Of a stretch of 64,000 nucleotides of DNA, positions 61,535-64,000 are shown piece by piece. Each line of letters opens with the position of its first letter. Within the stretch, counting starts at the first letter, position 1. Under the pieces are notes generated by a model. It saw only the letters and a list, made by a program, of their open reading frames with translations, ran no database searches and was not told where the DNA came from. The stretch spans positions 992,001 to 1,056,000 of the forward strand of contig VSJF01000005.1 in assembly GCA_009739215.1 (NCBI GenBank), read 5' to 3'. This DNA is from Floccularia luteovirens (taxonomy: Eukaryota; Basidiomycota; Agaricomycetes; Agaricales; Squamanitaceae). A program made the translations under genes and the position numbers.

Positions 61535-62596
61535 TCAAGCGCGCATCCCGCGTCTCCAAGTGGTGGCGTTAGAGGATGCGGAGTTTCGTGCTCCCAAGAA
61601 GGATTTACCTCCAATTGGCGCCTTGTAAGTCGTAGGCTTGGTAGATTTAGCAGCAGCTGGAGGACCACCGAGCATTACACCTCCTGTCAATACGGTGCTA
61701 ATGCCACCTTGATAGGTATACCGGGTGACCTCCTTTTTAGTGGTGTCAATGAAGACTTGCTCAGACTCCACTGGTGTAATTGGGCGGGATATTATAGGCC
61801 CTTGCTTCGCATTGACGTGTGCTGGGGATGAGGTAGTGGACGACACAGAGGTGACGCTGTCCTCGGATGGCGAGAAGGAAAAAGTGGAGGAAGAGCGAGA
61901 GCTGGGACGGGAACCATCAGATGATGCACTGCCGAGGGAGGAGACGGGGGATGGGATGGTGAGCGTGGGCAGGTTCATGAAAGAGGAGACGGGGAAGCGG
62001 TCTCTGGTGGGAGTTGGGGAGATGACAGAAGTTTTGGAAATCATAGCAAAGATCTCAGCTTCTTCCTCAGAATCAGACTCGAGGAGTTGTTGGGCTAAGG
62101 TGCGTTGGCGTAGTACTGTGCGTACTGGGCGGATGGGAAGCTGGGAGCTTCGGTGGGAAGACTGAGCAAGCTTGCTGATTGGAACTTGTTTCTCTGCAAC
62201 AGAAGGTGAAGAAGATCGTTGAACGAAAGCATTGGTGCGCGTCTCATTCCAGATGATAATGGGCAAGTCCTTGGAGCCAATCACTTTGGCGCAGACTGAG
62301 CGTGCGCTGATGGAAAGTTCAAAGTTGATATTTCCCAAGGCATTGATCCAATCTGCCCATAGCACACCAGAGGCGATGCATGCTGCAAGAATGGGACGAG
62401 GAGGCAACTTTGCTGGAGAAAGAGAAAGAATTATGAGAGGCTTGAGAGCGGGAAGGTAAGCAGCCTGGAGAGTAGATTGTAAAATTATTTGAAGAGAAAG
62501 TATCGTTGCCGAGTCGTGGACGCAAATTAGAGGACGCGTAAGAAAGTTGATGGCTTGAACAATGCTTTGGGGGACTGCTGATGGAGAGTAGGACAT
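61535..62596 (-). CDS. BTG/Tob-like anti-proliferative domain protein
   Basis: This is a single-exon protein of 353 residues. The N-terminal 130 residues (IVQAINFLTRPLICVHDSAT, LILSLSPAKLPPRPILAACI with SGVLWADWINALG) resemble the fungal relatives of the BTG/Tob domain, which in animals binds the Caf1 deadenylase and promotes mRNA decay. The middle is Ser/Pro-rich and disordered. A C-terminal block conserved among basidiomycete relatives (VFIDTTKKEV, then STVLTGGVMLGG) follows. It starts at ATG 62596, and its promoter lies to the right. The family call rests on memory of agaric homologues and should be tested by profile search. Confidence 0.6.
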   Translation of the reverse strand: MSYSPSAVPQSIVQAINFLTRPLICVHDSATILSLQIILQSTLQAAYLPALKPLIILSLSPAKLPPRPILAACIASGVLWADWINALGNINFELSISARSVCAKVIGSKDLPIIIWNETRTNAFVQRSSSPSVAEKQVPISKLAQSSHRSSQLPIRPVRTVLRQRTLAQQLLESDSEEEAEIFAMISKTSVISPTPTRDRFPVSSFMNLPTLTIPSPVSSLGSASSDGSRPSSRSSSTFSFSPSEDSVTSVSSTTSSPAHVNAKQGPIISRPITPVESEQVFIDTTKKEVTRYTYQGGISTVLTGGVMLGGPPAAAKSTKPTTYKAPIGGKSFLGARNSASSNATTWRRGMRA

Positions 62597-64000
62597 GATA
62601 AAGTTTGTGCGAGTTGACGAATTAGAGTTTGGTTTGAGGGCGTAACTGAGAATCGACCTGCGATTGAGACGAAAGGAGTAGATCTATTGGAGAGCGAAGA
62701 TGAGAGGAGATCAGGAGGTAAACCTGTTGAGTGAAATACAACAAATCGCAGTCCATTTTATACACAACCTCTGCAACTAACGAACAATGACAAGTTCAAC
62801 TTCCATTGTCGTTAATTAAAACAATGCAATTAGGTAATACTCTGTTGTTACTTGTTTGGTAGCCTATTATTATTCAAACCTCCAGGTCGATTCCTAAAGA
62901 TGTACAAACACAAACACCATTGTCAGTTATTCACTTTACATCAATTCTCAGTCTTACCAATGCCACCAAATTGCAACAAATGGAATGGAAAATCCAGTTC
63001 CTACGAACGCAATAAACTTCAAGGCAAACTGTCTTCGATTTCCATACGAGAATGGCACTGGCTATGAAAGTGGGTTATTAGGTGTGTAATATTGTGAATT
63101 GGGAAAGGTCATACTGGGTGACGGTCTATTGATGATTGCATATATCGAACCATAGGCAAAGGATGCTGAACCCTAAGCATAAGTCCACGCGAGCGTAGTG
63201 CTGCTTTACAATAGCGAGGTAGAGAAGACATTATGTTTCTTTCTTGAATAAATCAGTAAGTTTTCGTCTTCAAGTCTCCTTATATTCCCAATTGGATGGT
63301 CGCGACATCGGTAGACCATTCTGGCCATCGCATGAGCTATCATAGAGCACAGTCTATATACAATTATATTGTTGCAGGCATCTGAAAAGAACCCATCGTT
63401 TCGCTACCTGGGCCCAAAGTATCATGCATATAGTCGTCCAGTCCTGGTTTGACGTTGACAGACCAGCCAGTTGAAGATTGTTCAAGCTGTTCCAGACACC
63501 ACTAGGACAACCAAGACTTCTAGTACTCGTATTCCAGACAAGCCTCGAATTGTGCCGACGTTCCAGGCCGGTGAAGATATCGTAAGCATTGACCTTCAGT
63601 CAGGGATGGGCGCTCTGCCCAGATAAGATACTGATTGCAATGCGTTGTCCAGGCCACCCGATAATAGAATACATACGTTATTTAAAGTTGCTAGAATATA
63701 CCCACACGTGGGAAAGTGGATGAATGGGACAAATGACTGGGTGAGTGAGAACCATGGCAGTCATCAGGCTCCTAAAACCAGCCTCTCGTTCGCTCGATGG
63801 AGGTTCATCCTATAATCACGTGAATATAGCCAAACACGAATAAATATAAACATATACAGCACCAACTTTGACCTCCAACTCGCGACGGAGAGGCTGGCAC
63901 AAATGCGCATCGGTCAGGTTCGCACTCATGGCCGAGGGTCCTGGGAATTCCGGTCTGACTCTCAATATTCGATTTGTAAGCAGCAGGAACTCCTCTAGTG
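62597..64000. other. right flank without a recognised gene
   Basis: The first 200 bp should be the promoter of the BTG-like gene. Beyond that no coding region could be supported. The end of the window may cut the regulatory region of a further gene. Confidence 0.4.

Noticed and set aside
1..64000. tRNA, rRNA or CRISPR arrays
   Set aside because: No cloverleaf with A and B boxes, no rRNA-like sequence and no regularly spaced repeats were found on reading; a covariance-model search would be more sensitive for tRNA.

Overview
The window reads as nuclear DNA of an agaricomycete (mushroom-forming basidiomycete). Genes are dense and cut by many 45-65 nt GT-AG introns. The families present are typical of that group: NACHT-WD40 proteins, BTB-like and F-box-like proteins of agaric type, a seven-helix DUF6533-type protein, a DUF262 protein, GPI-anchored secreted proteins and plant cell-wall enzymes. 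Gene models were built by hand from splice sites and reading frame. No RNA genes or CRISPR arrays were found.

Layout. 0.8-1.8 kb: GPI-anchored cupredoxin (+). 2.1-3.3 kb: Cbp3-type complex III assembly chaperone (+). 3.5-5.7 kb: dihydroxyacetone kinase with one frameshift (+). 5.7-11.4 kb: a tandem duplication holding a dead and a live NAPE-phospholipase-D-like gene (-) and two near-identical six-hairpin glycosidases (+). 11.4-16.1 kb: no recognisable gene. 16.1-18.9 kb: an 18-exon acyl-CoA/AMP ligase (+). 19.3-20.9 kb: SET-domain protein with one frameshift (-). 24.3-25.5 kb: F-box-like protein (-). 28.1-29.4 kb: BTB-like protein with one frameshift (+). 29.6-31.2 kb: glutamine-synthetase-like enzyme (-). 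32.0-33.6 kb: a coiled-coil protein with a retroelement-type RNase H domain (+). 33.8-35.6 kb: ZPR1 (+). 36.6-41.1 kb: NACHT-WD40 STAND protein broken by at least four frameshifts (+). 41.2-48.5 kb: a second duplication with a dead and a live DUF262 gene (-), a decayed seven-helix gene (-) and a 0.54 kb terminal-inverted-repeat element. 49.5-50.2 kb: small orphan protein (+). 51.3-53.3 kb: secreted phytase-family esterase-like protein (+). 53.7-56.3 kb: GH51 arabinofuranosidase (+). 57.6-61.0 kb: MFS sugar transporter (+). 61.5-62.6 kb: BTG/Tob-like protein (-).

How the parts relate. The right end has a carbohydrate theme: an intracellular GH51 enzyme followed on the same strand by a sugar porter. 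The left end pairs dihydroxyacetone kinase with a duplicated NAPE-PLD/glycosidase divergent pair that shares promoters of only 80-90 bp. The centre (32-48 kb) resembles a rapidly evolving conflict or accessory region: an NLR-like STAND protein, a DUF262 (GmrSD-type) protein, a domesticated RNase H, a transposon remnant and pseudogenes. Both duplications share one layout. The 3' end of an upstream plus-strand gene was copied along with a convergent minus-strand gene, and in each case the first minus-strand copy decayed while the second stayed intact.

Single-base frameshifts recur in five genes while several genes of 5-18 exons are perfectly open. Either there is real local decay or there are residual assembly indels; the sequence alone cannot decide.
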